A stretch of 64,000 nt of DNA. Source: Scalesia atractyloides. Lineage: Eukaryota; Streptophyta; Magnoliopsida; Asterales; Asteraceae. Each line of letters opens with the position of its first letter. The first letter of the stretch is position 1. Below, in pieces: positions 12,152-23,914 of the stretch. The notes below the pieces were generated by a model. The model was not told the origin of the DNA and did not search any database. It saw only the letters and a program-made list of their open reading frames with translations. The DNA is taken from the NCBI GenBank assembly GCA_947069175.1, contig CAMTDV010000013.1, positions 24,865,857 through 24,929,856 on the forward strand, written 5' to 3'. The translations under genes and the position numbers were made by a program.

Positions 12152-12165
12152 AGCTCTGATACCAA
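12152..12165 (-). other. Primer-binding site of element 1
   Basis: On minus it reads TTGGTATCAGAGCT two bases after the LTR end, complementary to the 3' end of initiator methionine tRNA as in most plant Ty3/gypsy elements. It fixes the element's orientation. Confidence 0.85.
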
Positions 12166-13299
12166 TCTGTCACACCCTGACCCGCAGCGGATATGGTAGT
12201 CGGGGCTTGATTCCGTTTTCATCAAAGCTCATGACATTTACTATAATAAAGTTTCATATTTATTATTCCAAATTAAAAGGGAAAATTCCAACAAACACAT
12301 AAACCATACAAGCACCAAATGATCTAAACAAGACATTCAAATAATGCTTTATTTATCTTCTAAGGCCCAATCCTATGTGTTCCATGCATCAACCTGTTCA
12401 CATGTATCATGTGTAAAAATAAAGGTTTGGGTCAACAAAACTTGGCGAGTGAATTCCGTTTCAATATTTGAAAGAAAAAGATATGTTGATTAATTTAATA
12501 AAAATGTGCATAAACCAAACATGAGCAAACGTATTTGTAAACTATTCACAAACCACATAAGCATCTAGCAATGTACACAAGAGCATGATAAATGATGAAC
12601 TGTGAGATCAAGGCTCAATAAAACAGAGCCGATCTGATGAGCCACGCGATGCTCTACTTGTCTATACAGGGAACTGATGGGCCTATTGTGAATGCTTGAC
12701 TGAAATGAGAAAATAAATGATGAGCTGTGAGATCAAGGCTCAACCAAACGGAGCTGATCTGTTTAGGCAACGCGATGCTCTACTCGTATCCAACGAGGAA
12801 CTGATGGGCCTAATGTGACAGCCTGACTGAAATGAAAAAAATATAACCACAAATAACCATAAATAAAATATCACATAGCACGTTAGTTCACATAATGGTA
12901 ATAGCACAGGTGTTTGAATAAATGATTTAAATAAACCACAGATGATACACCCCAAAACATGAATAAAATGGGGAAGTTTGTAAGAATTCACTCACAGTTG
13001 GTGTGTTTCTTGAGTTGATGACAAACGCGCACGATTATAGATTCCAACCGACGAGAAAACTAACCTAAATATTCACGTAAATAATTCAGTAAATATATCT
13101 ATGTTATTTGCAATTAATTTTTTATTTAAAGACTTTTATTAGGCTTTTTGGACAAATTTTAATGTTATTTATTACTAATTTTTATGTTTAAAAAGTTTTA
13201 TTTTTAAATATATTTTAATGCTTTTTTGATAAAAATAATGAAAATTTTACTTAAAAATATACCCTTTCAGCGGGTCGAACCGGTAAAATTCATATGGAT

Positions 13300-13729
13300 T
13301 TGGCATCGTGTGAGACTCGAACGCGTGACCTCTCGTATACGTGCACGCAACTCTACCAACTGAGCTACGTGTCTAACCTGAAATAATCTTGATTTTAATT
13401 AATTATATACACTTACTGAGTCAATTGTATTTTGATTTTATTTTCAAAAGGTTTGATTTATTTCAGAAAGCGTATCACTATGCATCGAACCGGAGTCGAA
13501 CCCGCGACATAAGCTTCGTGTTGCACACAGCTCGACCAACTGGGCTGTGTGACTACCCCGGGATATTTATGATTTATATTAAATTTATATACTAACTGAG
13601 AGTTAGTATATATAAGTATTAAACAAACTTTGGTTTAAATTCGGAAATTGGCATCATGATAAGACTCGAACCCGAGACCTCTGCTTTAACTTTGCACACA
13701 GTGCACCACTGGACTGTGTGTCTAACCCG
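13300..13729 (-). other. Array of three tRNA-like modules in the right LTR of element 1
   Basis: This is the same three-module array as at 7,598-8,029. In the module at 13,649-13,729 one arm has GTGCA where the partner copy has GTCCA, breaking one pair. The middle module has lost about four loop bases. Confidence 0.6.
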
Positions 13730-14045
13730 GTATAAACCTTGATTTTAATTATATTAATATTCTAACTGGACTTCTTCTTCATGTTTAATACCAGAACAGT
13801 ATACCCGACTGATTAATCCAATTATACCTATTGGATTTATTGACTTATTATAACTAATAATGAAACAATTTGAAAATAAAGGGATTCAAGTAATTGTAAC
13901 AAAACATAGGGGTGTTATGATTTCTCCGATTGAATTCCGGCGAAGACACAGTTTCTGGTGAAGAGCAATTTGAAGCAGAGAGCTTCTTTCGAGAGTTTAG
14001 AGAAATGTTTGAGATTGAGCGAGTTCAAAAGAAGCTATGGATCGC

Positions 14046-14053
14046 TATTTGTA
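14046..14053 (-). promoter_or_regulatory. Mutated TATA box in the 5' LTR
   Basis: On minus this reads TACAAATA where the partner LTR has TATAAATA. As this LTR would drive the element, its promoter is probably weakened. Confidence 0.5.
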
Positions 14054-14312
14054 GAAGAATGTTGAATTTCGGTTTTTATAATTTCGGTCAACAAATTGAT
14101 GACCAATTATTGTGTAACCGAATTGGTTTTAATTAACCCTATGATTGAGTCTAACTCATAATTGGGAACAGTTCTTCAGTTTTAATTCGAAACAAAATCG
14201 GAGATTGATGATGGATTGGAAGGTTACAACTGTTACAGACGGTTGTTCTTGAACTCAGTTTCAGATGTTGTTTTAGTATAAAACTTATTTGATTTAAGAT
14301 TATAGCATATAT

Positions 14313-14392
14313 GTGTGTGTAGTGTAGTGGTGTGTTGTGTGTGTTGGTTGGGTGGAGACCCGGGTTCGATACCCGTGGTTTTCACTTTTTGA
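14313..14392 (+). other. Opposite-strand tRNA-like module with T run (right LTR)
   Basis: Counterpart of 8,621-8,699. The GGTTCGATACC B-box-like segment and its T-arm are unchanged, and a TTTTT run follows. Confidence 0.5.
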
Positions 14393-14580
14393 TATTTTAT
14401 TTTTATTATTTATTTTTTTATTATTTTTTTATTAACATTTATTATTTTACTTTATTACTTTAATTTTAATAATATATAAACTTTTAAACATTTAACATAA
14501 ACACATAACGAACATCATAATGTATACTTTTCTTACAAAACGGAGCGGGTTTTAGAACCCGTTTTTCATCAGATATTACA

Positions 14581-14664
14581 TTTATACCTACCTACGCATG
14601 GCAAAAATCTAAGGAGATATATAGTTTAAATTTCGAGGACGAAATTTTTGTAACAAGGGAAGAA
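14581..14664 (+). mobile_element. Resumed internal tail of family A
   Basis: It begins with the duplicated target TTTAT and continues the sequence interrupted at 6,468, matching 554-628 with the same TTTCGAGGACGAAATTT signature and purine tract. Confidence 0.8.
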
Positions 14665-14934
14665 TGTGACAATAGGTATTTTTCGGTTGTAATTACGCGA
14701 ATAACGAGCATTAACACCATCATAAGTAGTAATTAGACGTAAATTAACTTGATCTGGCCTTTGGAATGTCTAGGAACGTCTATCCGATTTTTCGGTACGC
14801 GAATGGTGATTTGCGGGAAATCCGCTGAACGTCAAACGGTAACGAACTGACACTGGGCAAAATACTGACAACGCTGACAAATACGAATTTTACAGGTATA
14901 ATTTATGCGTAAGAATTTGGTTTTGATAATTTAT
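14665..14934 (+). repeat. Truncated second LTR of family A
   Basis: It starts TGTGACAATAGG and follows 629-899 closely, then stops abruptly at a junction with Tat-element sequence. No LTR end or target duplication is visible at the break. Confidence 0.75.
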
Positions 14935-15785
14935 GAGGTTCCACATATATCAGAGCCTATGGAAATGAAGTTGATGATTTAAGCGTCTGCAGGTGGTGCA
15001 GGATCTCTTTCGGGCACTTTTTCAAGATCCTGGATCCTTGATTTCTTCCTTTCGAGCAGCTCTTTCAAGTAGCCTTTGTTGAGGAGGTAACCTATCTCCT
15101 TCCTGAACGTATTACATTTATCGGTAAGATGGCTGAAGTCTTCATGGTATGCACACCATTTTGATTTATCATTGTTGAATGTAGACTTCTCATTCTTCTT
15201 GGGTCATCTAGCTTTCTCACCTAGATTCTGCAAAGTAATGATTAATTCACTATTATCAAAAGAGAAACAATATTTAGATATATGAGGATATTCCTCCTCG
15301 TCTTCTCCTGTTTAGATGATCCAGATAACTTGTCTTGGATCCTTTTGTCATCCTCTACTCGAATGAACCTTAGAGCCCTGTTCCTTACTTCATCTAAGTT
15401 CTGTAAGGTGTCATAACAAGATCATCATAGAAAGAAGAATCTTTTTGTAACCCCATCTTAAACGCTTCTATAGCAGTGGCAATGTCTAAATTTGGGATTT
15501 CCAAGGATTCTATACCAAATTTAGTAACATAATCTCTAAGTGATTCATCACGGGCTTGGGTGATCCTATATAAATCACTAGTTAACCTTTCAAAGGTTCT
15601 ACTACAAGAAAACGGATTATTGAATAAGTTAACTAAGTGAGGAAATGAAGTTATAGAATAGGGAGGTAGAAGCCATTCTAACGCTGATCCAACAAGTGTG
15701 GATCAAAGCGCTTGCATAAACAAGCTTCTTTCAACCTTTCCGGGATTGGGTTGATCTCCATCCTTCCTCGGAACTGTGCAGTTCA
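14935..15785 (-). pseudogene. Tat-type gag fragment, second copy
   Basis: This segment repeats 36,800-37,560 with a few percent differences and lies on the same strand. It covers the middle of gag including the zinc-knuckle-like HTDKC region. Stops and frameshifts are present, and similarity to the other copy ends near 15,775. It is a decayed fragment. Confidence 0.7.
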
Positions 15786-16330
15786 CTGATCCAGAGATTG
15801 AGAGTCTCTTCCCCTGCTTTCCATTTGAAACAGTATTCCGGCCATTTGACTCTTCCATAATGAGTGACGCCGTTTCGCCCATTTGGGTTTGCTTTCCAGC
15901 CCTGCCATTTCTCATTGGCTACTCCTACCGTTTTCCTGATTTTACTTAGAGGTTATTCACCCTTACAGGCATGAGCTATAGCCAAGCAATGCCTATGCTT
16001 TGGAGGGATTTGTATACCCTTGAACAGATCATCAGTAAAGAAAGGATTGATTTCAACCTGTCAGAGCTTTCCTATCTTTATAACCTTGTTACCCATGGTT
16101 CCCACCGTTTCTTGCTTAAAGCCAAAACTCAACAGCCTTTACCCATTCTCAAATCCACTCAAAATGGTTCCACCTGAAAGAATCAATTCTTCTTCGTGCG
16201 AAGGGATTCTATCCCTTTAGGGAATAGTTTACCCAAAAAGTGGATCCTTAAGGGTAGGATATAGGATCCTCAGATGACTGATGTAGAAGATTTATTTATT
16301 TTGCTAACTTGTTTTCCTTTTTTCTCTTAC
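15786..16330. mobile_element. Unassigned retroelement-derived spacer
   Basis: It lies between the gag fragment and the coiled-coil remnant. Only short overlapping frames are seen, none recognised. It includes scattered GGATCC-containing motifs like those of the Tat element. Confidence 0.4.
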
Positions 16331-17340
16331 ATGTAGTGACCAATTTTTCTTGTCTAGCCGATTCACCGGGAACTAAAGAAAGGGTTGCTGCATTTTGGGC
16401 CCTTGAATAATCAATCAGAATATTCAAGCCGAAAACAAAGGATCCAGAAGCCAACTTTTCAACCTCCTATATGATGTCAAATAAGTATTTGTGCATTTAT
16501 TATAGATGTAATTTTGCATTGAAAAAGTTGTATAAGATAAGAAGACTTATCTTTCCGTTGATGATGTAGGCGCTCAAAGATCCACCAGCAAGTCGGCCAC
16601 TAAATTTGGCCTAGATGATGTTGACAGCATCATCTCTCCCGCTCCATCAAGAAGGAGCCGGCCAAAGGCCCAAGCTTTCCAGAACCAAAGGCTATCACCA
16701 CCAGGGCCAAGGCTGGGTCAAAACGAAAGAAGCCCATGGAGGTCGAGGAAGACGAGTTCGAGGTGTAGAAGCTGATCCATGATTTCATCACCGATGTAAG
16801 GATCCTTGATCCTTTCTGTTACTGTTACCTTTAGTGAAGGATCCTTGATTCTAATTATATATACTACCCATTACAGAGGTTCGTCCGCTTGAAAGCACAT
16901 AAGGATAAGAGCCTGGCCGAGCTTGAGGATAACTTAGCTAGTCTCCGATCCATCATCATTGCAAAGGATGTAACCATCTCTCAGCTAGAGAAGGATAAGT
17001 CAGGTTTGGAAGAACAGCTGCTAACTACCGAGGTTGGGATACATGAGGCTATCTTGAATGCAACTGATGACGCTAAGGTTTGTGCTACTCGGGCTATCCT
17101 TATGACCAAGATCAAAATTGTCAAAGGGTCAATGGATCTTTCTTTCGATTAGTCTTGATGGGATCTGGCTGGATGGGAGCAAAGACTCCACGAGCTTGGT
17201 GATGATGAGGAGCCGGATCGATATAGATGCTGGAGGCTGGATCTAGCGGGGCTAAGGAGGTGAAGGAAGTTGGAGTAGGAGTGATGGTGAAGGTGGTACA
17301 GCAGCAGAAGGTGAAGCTGCTAATGTGGGTAATGAAGGAT
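16331..17340 (+). pseudogene. Coiled-coil remnant, possibly an extra Tat-element ORF
   Basis: Plus-strand pieces read RVAAFWALE near 16,390, a Lys/Arg-rich stretch with a frame change near 16,560-16,770, and after an intron-like gap (GTAAGG ... TTACAG, 16,797-16,876) an open stretch to 17,152 with heptad-like helices (SLAELEDNLASLR and ISQLEKDKSGLEEQL). Tat-lineage retrotransposons are known to carry additional ORFs, often antisense to gag-pol, some related to 'putative gypsy type transposon' domains. This may be one. The assignment is tentative and the gene is broken. Confidence 0.4.
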
Positions 17341-18399
17341 GTTGATGCCTAGGCCTGAGCCCACTTTTTAGGATTTTTGTTTTTTAATTGATGGTGTTTT
17401 TGGTTGAAACAATTTATGGTTTGTAATTCTAAATAGTAGGTATTTAGGTTAAGGATCACTGATCCTTAGGACAATAAGGGGTGGTAAAGGTGGGTGAGTC
17501 CTTCTTTTCATGGAGGATGAAGCCTTTGATGCCCCTCACTTTTATTTTCCTACGTCTCAAGAACAATTAGTATGGACACCCTTTATCAACCCAAGTGGAC
17601 GGGCCATGTTTTGCTGGTAGAAACTTGGGTTGATAATTTTGGTAATCCTATAATGGGGTGTTAATAGAAATTACAACCTTTTAACTACGTCTTGTGTTGT
17701 ATTTTTATTTCTGATATGCTTACCGTTAGCTTTATTTCAAAAAAGTCTAGAGAATTTCGGATCGTAAAAAATATAACAATTCTCTATCACAATAACTCTT
17801 AGAAAATATGAGAAGTTATATTATTAAGGATCATATATTTTCAATTGAAAGGTCTAGGGTATAAAGAATAATGTAAATAAGCTAAGGATAAAACATACTA
17901 GAGACACCAAGTTAGGATTCTATATCCTTAAGACTTACAATTGTGTAAACAAACCAAAGAAATCAGTTGAGGTTCAAGGATTCAGGATCCTTATCTGCAA
18001 ACCTTTAAAGCTTCAAGAACCTATAAAAGACAACTTAGGACTAAGACAAATATTCTGGGATAAACCCATCATAACTTGGGACAAGCCCAAATAAACTGGG
18101 GATAAAGCCATCATAACTTGTGACAAGCCCAAATAAACCAGGGACAAGCCCAACATAAGTGACATGAAAATGCCAAAACCTTAGCTAACGTGAAACGTTA
18201 GAAAACTTAGGATAACGGATGTATGGTACGTCTACCATTATACTTGAGATCCTACATATAACCAACAACAATAAAATAGCCACTAAAGCGTGTACTAGTC
18301 CATTGCCTCGAACCATACTTGGATAAACGTGCACTACTGGCAGGGTGTTGAAACCCAATTTGCGTGAAAGGTGAAAACCTTTAAACCTTAGAAGGTATA
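17341..18399. other. Stretch without recognised gene
   Basis: AT-rich DNA with several GGATCC/GATCCTTA motifs and a short direct repeat of GGGACAAGCCCAA-like words (18,050-18,150). Probably Tat LTR or leader sequence, but I cannot place it. Confidence 0.4.
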
Positions 18400-20119
18400 T
18401 AATGTGTGCAAAATGCAACATATAAATTACATCAAACAAGGTATAACATCAACCCTTTTTAGGTACTAATGTAAGAAAAAGCATGTTTCTTTGTTTACTT
18501 TTAATTTACAGGATCAAAATAGCTTAAACTAATAAAAGGAACAAATTAACAGCAAAAACCAACACAAACACTAAGAAGAAGGATTGACACGCCATGTCGA
18601 CCCCCGATCATAACCAAAACAACAAAAGTAGCGTATACAGAAGCTCAGGCACTGGGGTCGTGCCCACAGGCATGGCCCAGTCAAGATTCTCTGGAGAAAA
18701 AAACAATAACAAAAGACAACCAACACAGGGCCGTACCATCTCAACACGGGCCGTGGTCAACTCTAAGATTAACAGAATTTGAGATAGTACAGCAAGTACA
18801 CTAACCACGGGGCCGTGCTTTGTAACCACGGGGGCGTGCTTTGTCACCACGGGGCCTGTTGGTACAACGACCTAACATCTGCAGTTAATGAAGGGAGAGA
18901 AAAAGTCCCAGGGGCCGTGCCAGGTGGGCACGTCGTCGCCTTCTGTTTTCAGCTATAAATAGGGGTGCTTGGTTCATGAGAAAGGCATCCCTTGGCAAAC
19001 CACTTCTCTAACACTTGCCATTAGTCCACCACCACTACAACACCAACACCCACCAATATCATCCATCTTTTATCTTTTAGAGTGTGTAGTAGTCTCGGGA
19101 TCCAAGATTGATCGTAAGTGTTTTTGTCAAACAAAGGCCATGCTTGGCTAAATCTCTTATATCACTTGATGAAGACAAATCTTTTATGTATTACTTTTGA
19201 TTTCCAATCTTTGGCAACTTTTTATTTGGGCATGTATTAATGACTTTAATAACTAGTTTTTTTAAATCGAAAGTGAACTTTATTTAAACATTTTCATGTT
19301 TTGTTGATTCACTCATTCGTGTCTTTACGGTCTATATAAAGCGTGTTAACTACCTGTAAGGGGGTTAGAAGGGTGTTTGGGTAAAGTTCTTGTCTCGTTA
19401 AGTGTATAGATCCTGCAAGGACTTGGTTCAAGCTTATTAGGACTTCCCTTGAGGCAGATAGCATCAAATCGGTGGAAGTAATAACGGCTTGAACCCCTTA
19501 TAAATAAACTACTATTAAAACTTTATCCGGCCTTGCGGGACTGTATCCTTACTGACTCAGACCAATATGGCCGAGGGTAACGTTGCCTTCACAAGAGGGG
19601 CCTACCACTTTTCGCAATAATAACTTACTTAATTATCTTTCAATATTCTGACCTTGAGGGACTGTATCCCTGCTGACTCAGACCAAAAGGTTGAGGGTAA
19701 TGTCGCCTTCACATGACGGGCATACTACTATAACTAAGATAATCTCTTAAAAAGCCCAAAGTACGGAAATCATCGAAGATATATAAAAGAGGAGTCAGAA
19801 CCAAGTGATTATTTCTTGTCTATTCGTTTTTATTTACTTATTTACGTGCTTCATTTAGTTTTTATCTCTTAAAACTTTCAAAACTTTTATCAAAATTTGG
19901 TTAGATTAGAACGTGAATGATAAGCCGGTATTAAAAGCTCTTAAATCCTTGTACAACCTTCGGTATCTTACCATCACTATACTACGTTCATGATGGGTGC
20001 ACTTGCCCTAACTTGTGTAGAGTGGTAGTATTGTATCGTGTTTTATAAATTTAAAGCTTGATCCACAGTAAAAAGTGCTTAAAATATAACAAAAATTATA
20101 ACCACGCTCACCCACGTCA
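18400..20119 (+). repeat. 5' LTR of Athila-like element X (copy 1)
   Basis: It matches the solo LTR at 39,081-40,719 in inverted orientation over its whole length. Its start is slightly mutated (TA for TG) and it ends CCCACGTCA just before a primer site. It has a clean TATA box and repeated CACGGGGCCGTG-type motifs. Two similar blocks near 19,540-19,600 and 19,660-19,730 (GGGACTGTATCC ... GACTCAGACCAA) form a direct subrepeat. Confidence 0.85.
18954..18961 (+). promoter_or_regulatory. TATA box of LTR X copy 1
   Basis: The site reads AGCTATAAATAGGGG, a near-ideal plant TATA context. The solo LTR has the same box on minus at 40,204-40,211. Transcription would start about 30 bases downstream. 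Confidence 0.75.
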
Positions 20120-22130
20120 AGTTTTTGGCGCCGTTGTCGGGACATCAGGATTTTAAGAAAGCTTTAAATTAATGGTCTAATCCATTTTTATATTTTTCTT
20201 GTAAATTTTAGGATTTTTCATTGTTTTTGCATTTTCTACAAACTGCAGCACGGGGTTGTGCCCTTAACTGCAACTGGCAAAACTGTTTTATGTCAAACAG
20301 TTGCTGCGACACGGGGCCGTGTCTCCCTAACAACAACTATAAAACAGGATCGTCTGATCCCAACGGTTAACAACATCTGACGAACACATGGATGATATCG
20401 ATTATTTTTACTTCGCAACTCTTACAGTGAATGGTGCTAATTATGTGGTGGGTTTCATTGGGATTTAGAATGGTACATTCTAAAATTCAAACCCCATTAC
20501 CTAATAGACCCATCGTTTTCCTGTGAAAGTCACCTTAAGAGGGGTGAAAGTAAAAACTATAACTATCATCCATCTGAATGCCTCAAACCTCTTTTCAAAA
20601 TGACATAACCTTAGATGACATAAGCCAAATAGAAAAGAGGATTCTCAGAAATTAAAAGAAATAGAGTTTATGATAAATATGAGGTGTTCATCACAAAACA
20701 CTAACAATGGAGAAGAATTGATGGGGGCCCATTCAGAATTAAAAAACATCATGGCCACTACATGTACCTCGACATCTTGTGGAGGGCCAAAGCGATAGTC
20801 GTCCTTGTTTCGATTGTGCCATGACGGACTCGCCACTGGGTACATACGGTGCATACATTGACCAGAGTGATACGACTCATATCTTCTTTAACAAGAGCCC
20901 GGAAAAGGTAAATAAAGGTTGGTTTTGCCGACCGTATAGTTTAGGATTCTTCCTTTCCGACAACCTCTTTGCGTTTTCGTGTAAATCATAAGCAGCTTAG
21001 GTACATACGACAGTTTGGTGTTGCTCCTACCAACAAGGAGCCACCCGATAAACTAAAACACCTTAAATAAGACGACAACTTAATAAATCTCAAAAACAAC
21101 ACGGGTCGTGCCCATAAGGCATGCCCCGTGCAGATCTGTTAAAATACCACGGGGTCGTGCCAGGCCAACACGCCCGTGGTCACTAACGACCAAAAGTCCT
21201 TCTGAACCATTGCAGACCACGGGGCCATGCCGCCCTGGCACGGGGGCATGGCCAGTGTGCTGTCACTTTCTGTAAAGTCAGCATGGGGCAGCATGGCTTG
21301 GATTCATTCCGAAAGACAAAGATCTAATCTGATTTTACACATATACCCCAAAAGGTATATATTCTTAAAAAGGTTTCACCAAACCTTCTTGTCTTTGCCA
21401 CTTTTATCTTTTCCGTTCTTCTCTAAACATTCAAACCTCCATGAAAGCTTGGAGCTTCATCTACACAAACATATGATTTAACCCAAAGATCTCTTAAATT
21501 AAACGTTTTACAACAATATTTCAAGTTGTTTAAGTTCAAAACTTTCATAAATCAAGTTTTAATAACTTAAAACAATATTCTAGGTTCAAAATCATAACAA
21601 AAGTGGAGGGACGGGGCCGTGGTGATGTTCTACATAAATGACGGCTTCCTTGTTTTTCTTAGAATGTCAAATAGAAATAGTGGAACTTCGTCACCTACCT
21701 CTAGGAACAACAGGAGGAGGAGGAGAAGGCCCTCCATTGAGGCTACTTTTGCCTGTTATATGACCGCACTAAAGGAGGCCATGGAGGAGATGACATCGGT
21801 GGAAGAGATCCTAATAGACCGGATCAACACTTAAAATGGGCCTTGAGACTAGCTTCCACGAAATCAACCTTTTGCACCAAAGGTTGAATATTCTTGCTAT
21901 GCCTCCCATGGAACCAATCTTCCCACAAGAATATTGGAATCTAGCACAAGAAGTCATCATCCTCACCAGGTGGGATGAACTTCCACCTGAACCACCTCTA
22001 GACGTACTTTATGAGGTTCCGGTGACCATCAACCCTCTCCCACACGAAGTTGTGGATGATGAGCCTCCCTTCTTTCTCCCTAGGGAGATAGAGGAGATGC
22101 TTAATCACATTTGAGAGAATACATCCCACG
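20120..22130 (+). mobile_element. 5' part of the internal region of element X
   Basis: A primer site TGGCGCCGTTGTCGGG at 20,126, of the kind used by Athila-type elements, follows the LTR. The stretch then holds leader sequence with more CACGGGGCCGTG motifs and a small broken ORF. It breaks off near 22,130 against Tat integrase sequence, so gag-pol and the 3' LTR are missing. Confidence 0.65.
21664..22114 (+). pseudogene. Unrecognised ORF in element X
   Basis: A first frame from MSNRNSG (21,664-21,834) carries an Arg-rich run; a second, one base out of register (21,836-22,114), carries HEINLLHQRL and a Pro-rich acidic end (PPFFLPREIEEM). A single-base change near 21,830 would link them, so they were probably one protein of about 150 residues. 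I do not recognise it. Its position after the leader suggests the start of gag or an extra ORF. Confidence 0.45.
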
Positions 22131-22149
22131 CGGAAAAAACTCAATAGCC

Positions 22150-23200
22150 CTTTAACATCCGGAAACCACCTCCGGGTTTTTGTTGTATGCTTTCTTAGTG
22201 TTCTGAAACGCTTTTCTTAGTACCAAATCACCAACTTGAAACCTTCTGATCCTGACATTCTTAGTATGCTACAACCATTCTTTGTTGATATCTAGCCATC
22301 CTTATTTTTGCGAAATCTCTGAGCTCATCCATAGTATCCAGGTCTTAGGTCACGGTTCTCAGCATTTGTTTCAGGATCACGGATGCTTGTTCCACCATTT
22401 CTGTAGGGATCACTGCCTCAGTTTCAAAGACTAGGGAGAATGGAGTCTAGCCAGTGGCGTTCTTTGGAGTTGTTCTATCTACCCACAAGACAACGGTAAC
22501 TCTTCATCCCATTTCCCTTTCTTGGATCCAAGTTTTTTCTTCAAGTTGTTGATGATGATCTTATTGCTTGATTCTGGTTGACCATTACTTATGGGTGGAC
22601 TAGTGTTGATGTTATCATCCTAATCTCCTAGTTGTCACAAAAGTTAGTAGTTCTCTTCCAGTAAATTGGGATCTATTCATCACAAATATTTCAGAAGGAA
22701 TTCTAAATCTAGTAATAATGTGTCTCTTAATGAAGGATATAACTTCCTTTTCTTTGACTTGTACAAAAGTTTCTGCTTCTATCCATTTGAGAATTAGTCT
22801 GTCATGGCTATCATAAATACTTTTCCTCCTGGTGCCTTTGGAAGTTTGCCAACTATATCCATTACCCATTTCATGAATGCCCAAGAGGAAATCATTGGAT
22901 ATAAAGGCTCTACTGGTTGATGTAGGATATTGTTATGTCTTTGACAAGCATCACATCTTCTTGTGTATTCCAGGGCATCCTTCTTCATTGTAGGCCAATA
23001 ATAACCTGTTCTGAGGATCCTTGAGAATAATGCTCTTCCCCTGGTTTGATTTCCACAGTCTCCTTCATGAAAATCCTTCAAGACGTCTAGAATTTCTTGA
23101 TCCTCAATACACTGCAAATAGGGACCTACAAGAGATCTCTTATATAGTATGTTATTTAATATAGTAAATTGAGATACCTTAATCCTAAAGGCTCTGGGAT
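22150..23200 (-). pseudogene. Tat integrase, degenerate
   Basis: Integrase inserts element DNA into the host. On minus the zinc domain is seen near 23,080-22,930 (HEGDCG ... CDACQRH), followed by the catalytic core start (MKWVMDIVGKLP), broken pieces of the core and a C-terminal FQVGDLVLRK near 22,240. Frame changes near 22,800 and further stops disable it. Confidence 0.75.
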
Positions 23201-23399
23201 TCTCCCCTGTGGGAATTTCCCTATTCTGAATATACTTCAAAATTGGAAGGATCCACGATCCTGAACTTAACAACACATTATCACTAGGTATGAATGCAGT
23301 ATCCTCCGCTATCTCCATTGTTTCATTTTCCTCAATTGCAGGAGACAGAACATGGATGATAGGTATCCTCACATCCTCTAGTATCTTCAAGGATGATCC

Positions 23400-23775
23400 T
23401 AGGTTTGCTAAGGCATCTACTTCTGCATTCTCTTCTCTAGGCACCTGTGTTAGATTGAAAAAATCAAAAGAATCTACCAGTTTCCTGACTATTTCTAAAT
23501 ACTTGATTAGTTTTTCTCCTTTGACAGTATATGAGCCATTAAAATGGCTGGTAATTAGTAATGAATATACATACACTTGAAGGTACTTGATCCTCATTTG
23601 CTTAACTAATTGCAAACCTGCTATTAAGGCCTCGTATTCTGCTTCATTATTAGTAGTTTGAAATTCACATGCAATGGATTGGAGTATTATGTCCCCATGT
23701 GGCGATTTTAGTAGTATACCTAGTCCAGTTCCTTTGACATTTGAGGCTCCATCTTTGAAGAGTGTCTAAGGATCC
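23400..23775 (-). pseudogene. Archaeal-type RNase H of the Tat element
   Basis: On minus the sequence contains a DGASNVKGTGLG motif near 23,745, then NNEAEYEALIAGLQL near 23,640, and PREENAEVDALA near 23,440. These carry the conserved acidic residues of the extra RNase H found only in Tat-lineage elements. A stop upstream and frame changes show decay. Confidence 0.75.
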
Positions 23776-23914
23776 TTAGTCTCCTCAAGTTGTTGAACCT
23801 CTAATTCAGCTTCCCCTTATAGATCACTACTAAAATCAGCCATAAAGTCAGCTAAATCTTGAGACTTGATGGCAATCGTGGGTTCATACTTAATGTCATA
23901 TGCACTAAGCTTGA

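Larger units (their letters stand above)
6469..14580 (-). mobile_element. Nested Ty3/gypsy element with most of pol missing (element 1)
   Basis: Two LTRs (2,422 and 2,413 bases) with TG...CA ends flank a 3.3-kb internal region, and the 5-base target duplication TTTAT lies at 6,464-6,468 and 14,581-14,585. The empty target can be read in the first copy of family A near base 555. The primer site next to the right LTR reads on minus, so transcription runs right to left. Inside are a damaged gag and the last part of integrase. Protease, reverse transcriptase, RNase H and the integrase core were not found. It is a non-autonomous derivative, Tekay-like by its gag. Confidence 0.88.
12168..14580 (-). 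repeat. 5' LTR of element 1
   Basis: It pairs with 6,469-8,890 and has the same ends and internal order of subrepeats, modules and promoter. It is the 5' LTR because the primer site adjoins its left end. Small differences from the partner include a 4-base deletion in the plus-strand tRNA-like module and a changed TATA box. Confidence 0.9.

Noticed and set aside
13930..14136. Plus-strand 68-codon frame inside the LTR of element 1
   Set aside because: Short, not kept open in the partner LTR, and it lies over the promoter region.
18720..21620. CRISPR-like array from the repeated CACGGGGCCGTG words
   Set aside because: Spacing is irregular, motifs vary, and the host is a plant nuclear genome.
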